This document shows, piece after piece, positions 1 through 8,942 of a DNA stretch of 64,000 nucleotides. Position numbers and translations under genes: made by a program. Origin of the DNA: CBDANO01 sp965197665 (lineage in GTDB: Bacteria; Chloroflexota; Dehalococcoidia; Lucifugimonadales; UBA3495); the NCBI GenBank assembly GCA_965197665.1, contig CBDANO010000003.1, positions 186,001 through 250,000 of the forward strand, read 5' to 3'. Every line of letters begins with the position of its first letter. The stretch's first letter is position 1. The notes beneath the pieces were generated by a model. It did not search any database, was not told the DNA's origin, and saw only the letters and a program-made list of their open reading frames with translations.

Positions 1-1
1 C

Positions 2-721
2 CAGGCCGGGGCGGGAGGAACGGACTCTCAAGACTGGACGGAAATGCTGCTGCGGATGTACGCCCGCTGGGCGGAAATCCAGGCCCGCCCGGTGCAAGTG
101 ATGGACATGTCCTACGGCGAGGAGGCGGGGCTGCGCAGCGCGACGCTGGAGATCGGCGGGAACTACGCCTTCGGCTACTTGAACGCCGAGCGGGGCGTCC
201 ACCGGTTGGTGCGCCTCTCCCCTTTCGACCCCAATCACTTGCGGCACACCTCTTTCGCGGTGGTGGAAGTAATGCCGGCCTCGGAAGAGGAAGCGGAAGT
301 CAACGTGCGGCAGGAAGATATCAAGTTCGACTTCTTCCGGGCCAGCGGTCCGGGAGGGCAGAACGTGCAGAAGGTAGCCTCGGCGGTGCGGCTGACCCAC
401 TTGCCTACTGGAATCATAGTAAGCTGCCAAAACGAGCGGTCTCAGCACCAGAACCGGGAATTCGCGCTGCGAATCCTGCGGGCCCAGCTATTGGCCAGGC
501 AAAATGAAGAACGGGCCGAGGAATTGGCAAAGCTGCGGGGAGAGCGGGTGTCGCCGGGATGGGGGAACCAGATACGCAGCTACGTGCTGCACCCCTACAA
601 ATCGGTAAAAGACCACCGGACCAACCATCAGAGCACCAACCCGGACAAGGTGCTAGACGGGGATCTGGGAGAGTTCATCGAGGCCTATCTGCTGTCCAGG
701 GTTGGGGTGGATAGAGCTTAG
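2..721 (+). CDS. prfB: Peptide chain release factor 2 (5' end outside window)
   Basis: Class I release factor that reads UGA (and UAA) at the ribosomal A site and triggers hydrolysis of peptidyl-tRNA. The reading frame is open from base 2, so the gene starts outside the window; the ATG at 44 is internal. The GGQ catalytic tripeptide is encoded at 353-361 (GPGGQNVQK context), and the stop-codon recognition tripeptide SPF at 218-226 identifies RF2 rather than RF1. The preceding residues (AGAGGTDSQDW) and the C-terminal HRTNHQSTNPD region also fit the family. The N-terminal region where RF2 genes often carry a programmed frameshift is not present, so that cannot be assessed. Confidence 0.97.
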   Translation, partial: QAGAGGTDSQDWTEMLLRMYARWAEIQARPVQVMDMSYGEEAGLRSATLEIGGNYAFGYLNAERGVHRLVRLSPFDPNHLRHTSFAVVEVMPASEEEAEVNVRQEDIKFDFFRASGPGGQNVQKVASAVRLTHLPTGIIVSCQNERSQHQNREFALRILRAQLLARQNEERAEELAKLRGERVSPGWGNQIRSYVLHPYKSVKDHRTNHQSTNPDKVLDGDLGEFIEAYLLSRVGVDRA

Positions 722-754
722 GAGCGGTAGGCGGCCGGGCGTATTATAGTATCA

Positions 755-848
755 CCGGGCTTGGCGTCACGGGAGAGACTGGGCCGGGGTCAAGTGTTTA
801 TAGAACCGCCGGGCTTCGAGTTACGAGAGGGACCGGGTCGGGGTCAAC
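755..848. repeat. Imperfect direct repeat at the 3' side of ribBA
   Basis: Two copies of an approximately 39-bp unit (755-793 and 810-848), both beginning CCGGGCTT and ending GGGTCAA, lie between convergent prfB and ribBA. The second copy runs over the ribBA stop codon (844-846). No gene is visible in the 722-843 gap and no classic stem plus T-tract terminator is seen. Confidence 0.6.
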
Positions 849-2049
849 AGTTGCCGAGTATGTGCCCCATCCGGGATCTCTTGGTTTGAAGGTAAGAGCG
901 GTTCTGGTCGGTGACCGGAGCTTCCACAGGGACCCTCTCCACAATCTCCAACTCGAAGCCGGCCAGACCGACCACCTTGCGGGGGTTGTTGGTGAGGAGG
1001 CGCAACTTGCGGACACCCAAGTCTTGGAGTATCTGGGCCCCCACCCCGTAGTGGCGCAGGTCCGGCTCGAATCCAAGGGTCTCGTTGGCTTCCACCGTGT
1101 CAAGGCCGTTGTCCTGAAGAGAATAGGCCTTGATCTTGTTGTGCAAGCCGATGCCCCGGCCCTCCTGTCGCATGTAGAGGAAGACGCCCGCTTCTTCTTT
1201 GCCAAGTATTTGCAGGGCCATCTCGATCTGTTCTCCGCAGTCGCACCTGAGGCTGCCGAGAACGTCTCCGGTGAGGCACTCGCTGTGGATGCGGACCAGG
1301 ACCGGCTTGGCTTGGTCCCAATGGCCTTTGGTTAGAGCGATGTGTTCCCCGGCGTCGACGGAGCTCTTGTAGGCGATGGCGGTGAAATCGCCGTACTTGG
1401 TGGGCAAGCGGGCTTCGGCTACCCGCTCGATCAAACGCTCGTGGCGGCGCCGGTGAGCAATGATTTGGGCAATGCTGAGGATTTTCAGCCCGTGGACGTC
1501 TGCGAAGTCCTCCAAATCGGGCATCCGGGACATGGTGCCGTCGTCGTTCATGATCTCGCACACTATGCCGGCGGGGTACATGCCGGCCAACTTGCAAAGA
1601 TCGACGATGGCTTCGGTATGCCCGGCCCGGGCCAACACGCCGCCGGGATGGTAGCGCAGGGGGAATAAGTGGCCGGGGCGGGAAAACTCCTCGGGCTTGG
1701 CGTCGGGGTCGATCATCGCCTGGACGGTGGCGGCCCGGTCTCCGGCTGAGATGCCGGTAGTCGTACCGTTCATGTAGTCCACCGACACGGTGAAGGCGGT
1801 CTGATTCTTATTGAGGGCGTTCTGGCCGACCATCAAGGGCATTTGCAGTTGGTCCAACCGTTCGCCGATGATGGGCATGCAAACCAAGCCGCGGGCGTGA
1901 GTGACGATGAAGTTGATAGCCTCCGGAGTCACCGCTTCGGCAGGCATTACCAGGTCGCCTTCGTTCTCCCGCTGTTCGTCGTCTACTACGACGAGACACC
2001 TGCCTGCCAGGAGTTCTTCCAGGGCCTCCTCAACGCTACAGAGAGGCAT
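844..2049 (-). CDS. ribBA: Bifunctional 3,4-dihydroxy-2-butanone-4-phosphate synthase / GTP cyclohydrolase II
   Basis: Cytoplasmic enzyme supplying both precursors of riboflavin: RibB converts ribulose 5-phosphate to DHBP and formate, RibA opens GTP to the pyrimidinone. 401 residues, normal for the fusion. The N-terminal half (about 1-200) shows the RibB signature (DDEQRENEGDL, HARGLVC, GHTEAIVDL). The C-terminal half shows the RibA zinc cysteines in SECLTGDVLGSLRCDCGEQ and the RQEGRGIGL active-site loop. It is the last gene of a minus-strand operon ribD-ribE-ribBA, 27 bp after ribE. Lumazine synthase (ribH), often next in such operons, is not present here. Confidence 0.97.
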   Translation of the reverse strand: MPLCSVEEALEELLAGRCLVVVDDEQRENEGDLVMPAEAVTPEAINFIVTHARGLVCMPIIGERLDQLQMPLMVGQNALNKNQTAFTVSVDYMNGTTTGISAGDRAATVQAMIDPDAKPEEFSRPGHLFPLRYHPGGVLARAGHTEAIVDLCKLAGMYPAGIVCEIMNDDGTMSRMPDLEDFADVHGLKILSIAQIIAHRRRHERLIERVAEARLPTKYGDFTAIAYKSSVDAGEHIALTKGHWDQAKPVLVRIHSECLTGDVLGSLRCDCGEQIEMALQILGKEEAGVFLYMRQEGRGIGLHNKIKAYSLQDNGLDTVEANETLGFEPDLRHYGVGAQILQDLGVRKLRLLTNNPRKVVGLAGFELEIVERVPVEAPVTDQNRSYLQTKRSRMGHILGNC

Positions 2050-2076
2050 CGTTGTACCCTTCCCTTTTGTGAGGTT

Positions 2077-2667
2077 TCACACCGGTGCCGGCTGTTGTTT
2101 CAGCAAGCTCTCTATGTACTTCGCGACGATGTCCGCTTCCAGGTTCACGCGGTCTCCGGCGGCCATTTGCTTGAGGTTCGTGTTGTCCAGCGTATAAGGG
2201 ATTAGTGACAGAGTAAAAGATGCGGTGTCCTTTTTTACCACGGTTAGACTGATGCCGTCAACAGCTATGAATCCCTTCTCGACGATATAAGGCATCAGTC
2301 TCTTGGGGCCGCGTACCCTGACGATGACGGAATCCCCTTCCGGCTTGATGGAGGTGATGCGCCCGGTGTCGTCGACGTGGCCTTGGACTATGTGGCCGCC
2401 CAGGCGGTCGGTTACCGCCAAGGGGCGTTCCAGGTTGACGCCTTGGGCCGACTTCAAGTTCCCCAACGAGGTGCGCCTGATGGTCTCCGGGGACAGCCCT
2501 ACGCTGAATTCCCCTTCACCGAGGGCCACTAGGGTGAGACAAGCGCCGTTGACGGCGATACTGTCGCCCAGTTTCAGCCCGTCCATGACCCGGCGGGCCC
2601 GGATTCGCAGTTGAGAGCCGCTCAAATCGGAGACTATACCCACTTCTTCGACAATGCCGGTAAACAT
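2077..2667 (-). CDS. ribE: Riboflavin synthase, alpha chain
   Basis: Dismutates two 6,7-dimethyl-8-ribityllumazine molecules to riboflavin and the pyrimidinedione. 196 residues, the family length, made of two lumazine-binding repeats (about 1-97 and 98-190): the start MFTGIVEEVG is diagnostic, GDSIAVNGACLT marks repeat 1 and the related EKGFIAVDGISLTVV marks repeat 2, which is preceded by GGHIVQGHVD. It starts 13 bp after ribD and precedes ribBA. The symbol ribC is used for the same enzyme in some organisms. Confidence 0.96.
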   Translation of the reverse strand: MFTGIVEEVGIVSDLSGSQLRIRARRVMDGLKLGDSIAVNGACLTLVALGEGEFSVGLSPETIRRTSLGNLKSAQGVNLERPLAVTDRLGGHIVQGHVDDTGRITSIKPEGDSVIVRVRGPKRLMPYIVEKGFIAVDGISLTVVKKDTASFTLSLIPYTLDNTNLKQMAAGDRVNLEADIVAKYIESLLKQQPAPV

Positions 2668-2680
2668 GCTAACCCCTCAA

Positions 2681-3781
2681 TCACATAAAAGCCCGTACCG
2701 GATAACCTGTTATCAACCAGTCCGGGCCGACGGGTTCCAAGCGGGCCCGGTCAATCTTCCAAGCTCGGGCCATGGGGTCGGCGCCTTGGCCTTCCACTGG
2801 AGACGCCGCGGCCGCTCCGCCGATTATTACCGGGGCCAAGAAGGCATACACCTTGTCTACGAGGCCGAGATCGAACAGGGACCCCAAAATGATACCGCCG
2901 CCTTCCACCAGAAGGCTTACTACGCCGCGCCCGCCCAGACTTTCCAACAAAGAATCAAGGTTGACCCGGCCATCCTGTTCTGAAGGGAGGCGAAGCACCT
3001 CGGCGCCGGCCCGTTCCAGGTTGTCCGCCCGGTCCCGGTCAACCTGATCAGTGGCAGCGACCAGGACCGGCCCCGGCTGCTTGAAGATGAGGGCGCCGGG
3101 CGGAGTGCGGCCCCGGCTGTCCACCACGACCCTGAGGGGTTGGCGCGGCAAGGCGTTGCCTTGGCGGCCCCTTGCGGTGAGCAGCGGGTCGTCGGATAGG
3201 AGGGTGTTCACCCCCACCAGGACCGCGTCGGTTTCCCGGCGCAGCCGCTGCACCACGAGCCGGGCCTCCGGTCCGGTGACCCACTTGGAATCCCCGGTCC
3301 GGGTGGCTATTTTACCATCCAAGCTTATGGCATATTTGGCGGCGACGAAGGGTATTCCGGTCTTGATATGTTTGGCGAAGGCTTCGTATAGCTCCGCGGC
3401 GGTCTCGGCCTCCTCGCCCACGATGACTGGAATGCCGGCGGACTCCAACTCGGCGCACCCTTTACCGGATACTGCGGGATTGGGGTCGATGGCGGCAACG
3501 CGGACCTCCTTTACACCCGCTTCGATGATGGCTCTGGTGCAAGGCGGCGTGCGCCCGAAGATGCAGCAAGGCTCCAGGGTAGTGTAGAGGACGGCACCCT
3601 GGGAGGCGTCTCCCGCCTGCCGGAGGGCGCAGATCTCGGCGTGGTTTTGCCCCGGCGGCTGAGTAGCGCCGCTTCCTACCTCGACGCCGTTCTTTACCAG
3701 CACGGCGCCCACGGCCGGATTGGGGCTGGTTGTGCCCAGGGCGTCTTTAGCCAGGCTGAGGGCCCTTTGCATGTGGGTCAT
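2681..3781 (-). CDS. ribD: Bifunctional pyrimidine deaminase / 5-amino-6-(5-phosphoribosylamino)uracil reductase
   Basis: Catalyses the second and third steps of riboflavin synthesis. The N-terminal deaminase (about 1-145) has the zinc site NHAEICAL plus PCCIFGRTPPC; the C-terminal NADPH-dependent reductase (about 150-360) carries AAKYAISLDGKIAT and a glycine-rich LLVEGGG segment. The open frame extends to a TTG at 3790, but the ATG at 3781 gives the usual MTHMQRALSLA start and is preferred. It leads the operon. I looked for an FMN riboswitch in the 294 bp upstream and did not find the conserved core. Confidence 0.95.
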   Translation of the reverse strand: MTHMQRALSLAKDALGTTSPNPAVGAVLVKNGVEVGSGATQPPGQNHAEICALRQAGDASQGAVLYTTLEPCCIFGRTPPCTRAIIEAGVKEVRVAAIDPNPAVSGKGCAELESAGIPVIVGEEAETAAELYEAFAKHIKTGIPFVAAKYAISLDGKIATRTGDSKWVTGPEARLVVQRLRRETDAVLVGVNTLLSDDPLLTARGRQGNALPRQPLRVVVDSRGRTPPGALIFKQPGPVLVAATDQVDRDRADNLERAGAEVLRLPSEQDGRVNLDSLLESLGGRGVVSLLVEGGGIILGSLFDLGLVDKVYAFLAPVIIGGAAAASPVEGQGADPMARAWKIDRARLEPVGPDWLITGYPVRAFM

Positions 3782-3979
3782 ATTCGACAAGATAAACGAT
3801 AACCCAAAACCCTTGATACGTTGAAGACAGTATCGGCTCTACGGTTAATGATGAGGAAATTCTAACAACAGCGCCGTGGTCCCGCCAGTGGCCGACCCGG
3901 ATGGAGAGGTTTTTGTGGCCCCCGGACGGGGCATACAGCAGAGGCGAGCCATGGAAGACACCGGTTTCATCCTTCGCCG

Positions 3980-4000
3980 GGGCCGGTTTCAAACCGGCCC
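3980..4000. repeat. Dispersed palindrome, copy 1
   Basis: Arms GGGCCGGTTT and AAACCGGCCC around one central base. It is followed by CTACAATTTGGTGTGG, which recurs in related form after the copies near 11.4 and 33.8 kb. It lies in the 3782-4075 gap between ribD and the anti-sigma gene, where I see no gene or riboswitch. Confidence 0.8.
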
Positions 4001-4075
4001 CTACAATTTGGTGTGGTTGTTCGGGGAATATCGGGCTTTTTGAAGCGGGGAGGTTTACATAAGGTGACGGCCGGG

Positions 4076-4969
4076 TTAAGTTTGGCCCGTGGGACGTGAG
4101 AATTTCCACCTCAGCGCCAGGCCCGTCAGAAACAACAGCCCCAGGACTCCGGCCAAGGCCTCTAGGACCCGCCAGTAGACGGCAGTGGATTTTTGAGAGT
4201 CTTGCGGGACGGGTTGGCGGGCCGAATCTGAAATCGGCGCTTGGGTTTCTTCCTGTGTAGGGGCCAAGGCGCCGTCCCCCTCCGGCGCCGCGCTTTGCAT
4301 CTCCGGCTCCGGAGGCGATTGGGCTTCCGGCGCGTCTCGAGCGGTTTCGTCGGCTTGGCGTAGCGCCGCGGTGTCTTCTTCCAGGAAGGCCGCGGCGGCC
4401 GCTTCCTGAGAGTCTGAAGGGGGTCCAGCGTCGGCAGCCTCGGACATCGCTGCCGGCGCCTCGGTTTGTACCTCCGGCTCAGCCACCGATTGGGCTTCCG
4501 GCGCCGGGGTTGCGGCCCTAGCTGACATGACCAATTCCGGGACTGATTTCTCGGCGGCCCGGGATTCCGACGTTAGAGGCGCAAGGGCTTCTACCGCGCC
4601 AGGTTCCACCGGTTCGGCGGGGGCCAATAGACCCGCAGCGTCGGCAGAGACCAAGACCGCCAGAGCTATGGCGGCCACCGACGCCGCGCCGGCGTAGGCC
4701 CATGCGGGGACCCGGGACAGCGGAGGGGCAGCGGCTTTGACCGGCGCGGGTGGGGGGGCGGCTAAAGTAAAGCTCCGGCGCGGGGTCTCCACCGGTAGGC
4801 CGCGGAGCATGGCGGAAGCGGCCCGCAGGGATTCCAACTCGCCGCGGCAGACGGCGCAAGCGGCCAACCGCCGCTCAACGCGACCCAACGGGCCGCCTTG
4901 GAGCCGCCCGTCCGAGTACTCGCTCAGGGTTTCCGATTTTATGTGCCGGTGGCCTCTAATGGTCCACAT
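4076..4969 (-). CDS. Anti-sigma factor-like membrane protein
   Basis: 297 residues. The N-terminal region (HIKSETLSEYSDGRL and then RRLAACAVCRGEL) resembles the zinc-binding anti-sigma domain, with a CxxC pair and an upstream His; the His usually seen just before the Cys pair is replaced by Arg. A transmembrane segment near 95-118 (AYAGAASVAAIALAVLVSA) is followed by a long low-complexity Ala/Glu/Pro-rich stretch and a second hydrophobic helix near the C-terminus (VLEALAGVLGLLFLTGLAL). It starts 4 bp after the ECF sigma gene, so the two are probably translated together and this protein likely holds that sigma factor at the membrane. The signal sensed is unknown. Confidence 0.75.
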   Translation of the reverse strand: MWTIRGHRHIKSETLSEYSDGRLQGGPLGRVERRLAACAVCRGELESLRAASAMLRGLPVETPRRSFTLAAPPPAPVKAAAPPLSRVPAWAYAGAASVAAIALAVLVSADAAGLLAPAEPVEPGAVEALAPLTSESRAAEKSVPELVMSARAATPAPEAQSVAEPEVQTEAPAAMSEAADAGPPSDSQEAAAAAFLEEDTAALRQADETARDAPEAQSPPEPEMQSAAPEGDGALAPTQEETQAPISDSARQPVPQDSQKSTAVYWRVLEALAGVLGLLFLTGLALRWKFSRPTGQT

Positions 4970-4973
4970 GGCC

Positions 4974-5606
4974 TTACTCGCTATGACGGAACCGGGAGGG
5001 CAAGAGTTCCCCGGCCTGTCTCAAGAATACGCGAAGCCCCCTCCGTCCTCGACTTACTCGGGACTTTACGGTGCCCAAGGAACAGCCCATGGACGCAGCG
5101 GCTTCTTCGTAGCTAAATCCTTGGACGTCCACCAACACTACCGACAAACGATGTTCCGCGGGGAGGGAGTTGAGGCCTGCCTGGATGGCCCTGTTCAGTT
5201 CGCGGCGTTCGGCGAAGTCTTCCGGGGACTCGAGGCCGGAGGCCAACTCGACGGCGGAGGGGGCCTGCTCCGGTTCATCGCCGCCGGCAGGAAGAGGGTT
5301 GAGGGGGACCGTGGGGCGGGCGCGGCGGGCCCGCAGCATGTCGCGGCAGGTGTTGGCCACGATGCGCATGAGCCAGGCCCTAAGGTTTTCTCCTCTAAAC
5401 TGTTGGAAAGCCCGGTACCCGGAGACCAGGCTCTCTTGCACGGCGTCTTCGGCCAGGGCCCAATCGTCGAGCATCCGGCGGGCCAAGTTGTAGGCTTGGC
5501 CCTGTACGGCCTCGATGTGGCAATTGTAGCAGCTGGTTTGGCCGGACCGGTCTTGAACGGGCAAGGGGGCATGGCCGGCGCACCCAAATCCCTGGGGAGC
5601 GGCCAC
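4974..5606 (-). CDS. ECF-type RNA polymerase sigma factor
   Basis: 210 residues with a sigma-70 region 2 (about 40-105; LAEDAVQESLVSGYRAF and LRAWLMRIVANTCRDML) and a region 4 helix-turn-helix (about 145-195; GFSYEEAAASMGCSLGTVKS). No regions 1 or 3, so it belongs to the extracytoplasmic-function group. The frame begins at a GTG (5606) and the first ~30 residues, including two cysteines, precede the canonical domain; the true start may be further in. The downstream anti-sigma-like gene supports a sigma/anti-sigma regulatory pair. Targets are unknown. Confidence 0.88.
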   Translation of the reverse strand: MAAPQGFGCAGHAPLPVQDRSGQTSCYNCHIEAVQGQAYNLARRMLDDWALAEDAVQESLVSGYRAFQQFRGENLRAWLMRIVANTCRDMLRARRARPTVPLNPLPAGGDEPEQAPSAVELASGLESPEDFAERRELNRAIQAGLNSLPAEHRLSVVLVDVQGFSYEEAAASMGCSLGTVKSRVSRGRRGLRVFLRQAGELLPSRFRHSE

Positions 5607-5685
5607 TTTACCCGGTTGTGCCCGGACAACCGGGGTGTCGGTTGAGGCGTGCGGTCATCATTCCGGACGGTTATTCTATAGGCCC

Positions 5686-5781
5686 GGCTATCCCTCCCGC
5701 CACATGCTGGGCCGGGTTGTCCCGAACATGCCGCCGGACCGGAGACGCTATCTCTCCCGCCGCGTGTTGGGCCGGGGCAAG
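5686..5781. repeat. Direct repeat in the sigma factor upstream region
   Basis: Two imperfect 33-bp copies (5686-5718 and 5749-5781) share CTATCYCTCCCGCC and GCTGGGCCGGG-like cores with a 63-bp period. They lie in the 405-bp gap 5607-6012 between divergent genes. Otherwise the gap holds two short TACTGCAAYGARYATG-like motifs near 5907 and 5954. I see no gene in it. Confidence 0.55.
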
Positions 5782-6012
5782 CTCTGCCGGCTGCCGCCGC
5801 GGAGGGTTTGGCCTCTTCGAGACGGCGGCGCGTCCCCTCGCTCGGCTAGAATAGGTTGAACTTGAGCGGTTTATCGAGGGGTGCGGAAAATGGCTTTTGA
5901 TATACTGCAATGAGTATGCCGTCCCGCGGTATCCCATTCCCAACGTTGGCTGTACTGCAACGAACATGACGCGTCAAACCCCTCTCCAAATCTTGACCTT
6001 TCCCGTGGAGCC

Positions 6013-6810
6013 GTGAGAGACGAACCGGCATCCGGTTGCGGAGCACCGGGGGACTCTCCCGGCGCGAGCTACGGCAAGAACCGGCACGCCCAGGGGCTCT
6101 TCGACGGGGCCGCTTCCCATTACGACCTACTGGCGGAAGTTCTCTCATTTTGCCAGACCGGAGCGTGGCGGCGCTTCCTGGTTTCTCGCTTGGAGGTAGG
6201 ACCCGGGGCAAAGGTGCTGGATATTTGCACCGGGACCGGGGCGATGGCGTTGAGCATTGCCAGGAGGACGGAAGCCGACGTGGTAGGGGTGGACCTCAGC
6301 GAGCGGATGCTTCGGAAGGGTAAGCAAAACCTTGGCAAGGCCGGGCTTGGGGATAAGGTGACCTTGCTCAGGGGCAGGGCGGAGAGCCTGGCCTTTAGCA
6401 ACGAGTCTTTCGACGCCGTATGTTTTACCTGGCTGCTCCGCTACGTGGAAGACCCGACAGCCGCCATTGGGGAAGCGGCGCGGGTGCTCAAGCCGGGGGG
6501 CAGCCTTGCCTCGTTGGAGTTCGGCGTACCCAGGAACCCGGTTGCCCGCAACCTCTGGACCCTATACACCAGGCTGGGGTTGCCTTTGGCTACTTGGTGC
6601 ATATCCCCGGGATGGCGGTACCTGGGAAAGTTCCTGGGGCCGAGCATTTCGTCTTTCGACCGCTCCTACTCTGAGGAGGATATCCGCAAGGTCTGGGAAG
6701 ACCTGGGTATTTCGAGCGTCCAAGTCAAGAGGTTGTCGTTGGGCAGCGGTGTGGTGACGTGGGGGGTGAAGGGGGGCGCGGGCGTCGGCTCGAGGGGAGG
6801 AAGAGCGTAG
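6013..6810 (+). CDS. UbiE/MenG-like class I SAM-dependent methyltransferase
   Basis: 265 residues, GTG start. SAM-binding motif I is VLDICTGTGAMALSIA (about 70-85), followed by VVGVDLSERML and LRGRAESLAFSNESFDAV, the arrangement of UbiE/COQ5 C-methyltransferases acting on menaquinone or ubiquinone precursors. The next gene encodes a UbiA-like membrane protein, which is compatible with quinone or prenyl-lipid metabolism, but the motifs cannot prove the substrate. The C-terminus is glycine-rich and poorly conserved-looking. Confidence 0.75.
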   Translation: MRDEPASGCGAPGDSPGASYGKNRHAQGLFDGAASHYDLLAEVLSFCQTGAWRRFLVSRLEVGPGAKVLDICTGTGAMALSIARRTEADVVGVDLSERMLRKGKQNLGKAGLGDKVTLLRGRAESLAFSNESFDAVCFTWLLRYVEDPTAAIGEAARVLKPGGSLASLEFGVPRNPVARNLWTLYTRLGLPLATWCISPGWRYLGKFLGPSISSFDRSYSEEDIRKVWEDLGISSVQVKRLSLGSGVVTWGVKGGAGVGSRGGRA

Positions 6811-6899
6811 GCCGCGGTGCAACGGAAGATGGTATCTCCGGTGTATGTTCGGCCAAGGTTGTTGGCATGAGGGTAGGCGGTTTTCATTCTTCCCGGAGC

Positions 6900-6921
6900 G
6901 GGCCGATTTGAAACGGGCGTT
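6900..6921. repeat. Degenerate dispersed palindrome
   Basis: A decayed copy (GGGCCGATTTGAAACGGGCG) preceded by TTTTCATTCTT, the same left flank as the copies near 11.4 and 33.8 kb. Confidence 0.5.
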
Positions 6922-6981
6922 TAAGTTTTTGTATGGTCGCTGTGAGGTTCAAGGTCGGATGGGAACGTTGGAAGGCCGCAG

Positions 6982-7713
6982 GTGAAGGAGGAGAGAATTC
7001 CAGCGTTTTATTCGATGGCCGCGGGCGGCGGGTGGAGAGACTACGTCAACCTGCTTCATCTGCCTTACACCCTGTGGCATTTGAGCTATGTGGTTATGGG
7101 AGCGGCCATCGCGCCAACGATCCACGTGGACCGGCTGCTGATCACGCTGCTGGCGTTCTTCCTTGCGGTGGGCATAGCCTCTCACGCCCTGGACGAATTC
7201 AACGGGCGGCCGCTGGGCACCCGAATCCCGAGGCGCGTCCTGCTTGGGTTGGGGCTGGTCCCCTTGGCCGGAGCGGTGGCCTTGGGAGGGGTGGCCGGCG
7301 CGGTTGGTACGGTCTGGATCCTTCCTTTCGTGGCCTTCGGCGGCTTCATAGCGATGGCCTACAACCTCGGCCTTTGGAACGACCGCTTTCACTCGGGTTT
7401 CTGGTATGCCTTCGCTTGGGGGGCGTTCCCGGTGCTTACTTCCTATTGGGCCCAGTCTTCCGAGCTCACGGCGTCCGCGGTGTTGTTGGCCTTGGGCTGC
7501 TTCACGCTTAGCTTGGTGCAAAGAACGTTGAGCGCCCCGGTCCGCGTGATCAGACGGAGGACGGTCAGCGTGGAAGGGTCGATGGTGATGGACGATGGCA
7601 GCAGCGTGAGTCTGGACGGGCCGAAGATGGTCTCGGCCCCGGAAAAAGCCCTCGGCCTCCTCAGCTTGACGGTGGTGGCCTTCGCCGGCAGCCTTCTGGC
7701 GGTGCGGCTCTAG
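6982..7713 (+). CDS. Polytopic membrane protein, UbiA prenyltransferase-like
   Basis: 243 residues with about six hydrophobic helices. The segment HALDEFNGRPLGTRIP (about residue 60-75) follows the second helix and looks like a variant of the first Asp-rich motif of UbiA-type prenyltransferases, where NDxxD is followed by Arg-Pro-Leu; only part of the Asp set is kept. An unusual soluble insertion (about 185-220, VSVEGSMVMDDGSSVSLDG) precedes the last helix. It lies 171 bp after the UbiE-like gene. Assignment to UbiA is tentative; it may be a non-catalytic relative. Confidence 0.5.
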   Translation: MKEERIPAFYSMAAGGGWRDYVNLLHLPYTLWHLSYVVMGAAIAPTIHVDRLLITLLAFFLAVGIASHALDEFNGRPLGTRIPRRVLLGLGLVPLAGAVALGGVAGAVGTVWILPFVAFGGFIAMAYNLGLWNDRFHSGFWYAFAWGAFPVLTSYWAQSSELTASAVLLALGCFTLSLVQRTLSAPVRVIRRRTVSVEGSMVMDDGSSVSLDGPKMVSAPEKALGLLSLTVVAFAGSLLAVRL

Positions 7714-7821
7714 CCGGCCGCTTCGACGAGGCCCGACTCCCTCCGCTCCGGCGGTGGGCAGGCCCGGCTTATGGGACTTTCTTTGGGACTTTTTGGGGGA
7801 CTCTCTCATCGGCAGGTGAAC

Positions 7822-8745
7822 ATGAGACCGGAAGCCCCGGGACTGAGCGTAGTAACGGGGGCCTTTGGCTACACCGGGTATTACATCGCCAGACGCTTGC
7901 TCGATGAGGGGCACGACGTCCGGACAATCACCGGCCGGCCGGAAAAACCCAACCCGTTCGGCGAAAGGGTTGGCGTCGCGCCCTTCGACTTCGGGAATCC
8001 GGAACGATTAGCGGAGCATTTGCGCGGGGCGGAGACTCTATACAACACCTACTGGGTCCGCTTCAACCGCGGCGGCGTCACGCACGACGGCGCCGCAAGC
8101 AATACGGTCACGCTGTTGAGGGCGGCGGAAGCAGCCGGCGTGTCCAGAATCGTACACGTTAGCATCACCAACGCGTCGCCGGACTCCCCCTACTCCTACT
8201 TCAGAGGGAAGGCCATGGTGGAGCAAGCAATCATCGAGTCGGGCCTGTCCCACGCCATTATTCGCCCCGCGCTAATCTTCGGGCGCGAGGACATTCTGAT
8301 CAACAACATTGCTTGGTTGCTGCGGCGCTTCCCGGTGTTTGCGGTCCCGGGCCGGGGCGACTCTTTGGTCCAGCCGGTGTGGGTGGAGGATTTAGCCCGG
8401 CTGGCCGTCGACGCGGGCCGGCGGCGGGAGGACCTGATTTTCGACGCCGTAGGGCCGGAGGTATATACCTTCGACCGGTTGCTCCGGCTTATCGCCAGCT
8501 ACGTCGAAAGCCGTTCCCGGCTCTTCCACCTGAGCCCGGGCCTGGCTTGGTTGGCCGCCAAGTTGCTGGGCGTCATGGTGGGGGACACTTTGTTGACTCG
8601 CGACGAGGTGTATGGACTGACTTCCAATCTTTTGGTGTCGTCCGGGCCGGCTACGGCGCCCACGAGACTAACGGACTGGCTGTCGGAAAACGCGGGCTGT
8701 TTGGGCAGGGAGTACGCCTCTGAGGTAAGCCGGCACTATCGATAG
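7822..8745 (+). CDS. NAD(P)-binding Rossmann-fold protein of the atypical SDR / NmrA-like group
   Basis: About 307 residues. The N-terminal dinucleotide-binding motif is VTGAFGYTGYYIARRLLDEG; the SYFRGKAMVEQAI segment carries the YxxxK of extended SDRs and IIRPALIFG follows. This pattern matches the atypical SDRs related to complex I NDUFA9 and to plant divinyl reductases. The frame is open from 7771, but the ATG at 7822 has GGCAGGTGAAC just upstream and begins immediately before the fold. The substrate cannot be deduced. Confidence 0.75.
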   Translation: MRPEAPGLSVVTGAFGYTGYYIARRLLDEGHDVRTITGRPEKPNPFGERVGVAPFDFGNPERLAEHLRGAETLYNTYWVRFNRGGVTHDGAASNTVTLLRAAEAAGVSRIVHVSITNASPDSPYSYFRGKAMVEQAIIESGLSHAIIRPALIFGREDILINNIAWLLRRFPVFAVPGRGDSLVQPVWVEDLARLAVDAGRRREDLIFDAVGPEVYTFDRLLRLIASYVESRSRLFHLSPGLAWLAAKLLGVMVGDTLLTRDEVYGLTSNLLVSSGPATAPTRLTDWLSENAGCLGREYASEVSRHYR

Positions 8746-8862
8746 ACGGCAGTTGGATTGCCGGGCGCCGGAAGCCCCTTGGTCAAGGGCAGACCGCGTC
8801 TTGTTACCGTTGGCCACGGGGCGGATACGTTGGGGTGCAAGGACTGGGGCGGGGGGCCGCCA

Positions 8863-8871
8863 TGTTACAAT
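8863..8871 (+). promoter_or_regulatory. Extended -10 element upstream of selA
   Basis: TGTTACAAT, an extended -10 (TGn plus TACAAT), 72 bp before the selA start. No convincing -35 box is visible. Confidence 0.4.
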
Positions 8872-8942
8872 GTAGCGCGTTTCGATAGCCCGTTTTGACC
8901 TCAACCGGGGCGTAATTTACCGGGCTACTTCGGGTTAAGCAC

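Noticed and set aside
3782..4075. FMN riboswitch upstream of ribD
   Set aside because: The conserved core around AATTCCC and CCGGCGGT is not present on the minus strand; only scattered weak resemblance.
3747..4109. 120-residue minus-strand open frame upstream of ribD
   Set aside because: It runs through the dispersed palindrome (encoding GAGLKPAPAKD) and has no ribosome binding site or conserved-looking domain.
5671..5967. 98-residue minus-strand frame upstream of the sigma gene
   Set aside because: Its repetitive protein (QHAAGEIA, QHVAGGIA) is just the translation of the direct DNA repeat at 5686-5781.
8746..8942. tRNA(Sec) gene next to selA
   Set aside because: No cloverleaf with a long variable arm and TCA anticodon could be folded by eye.
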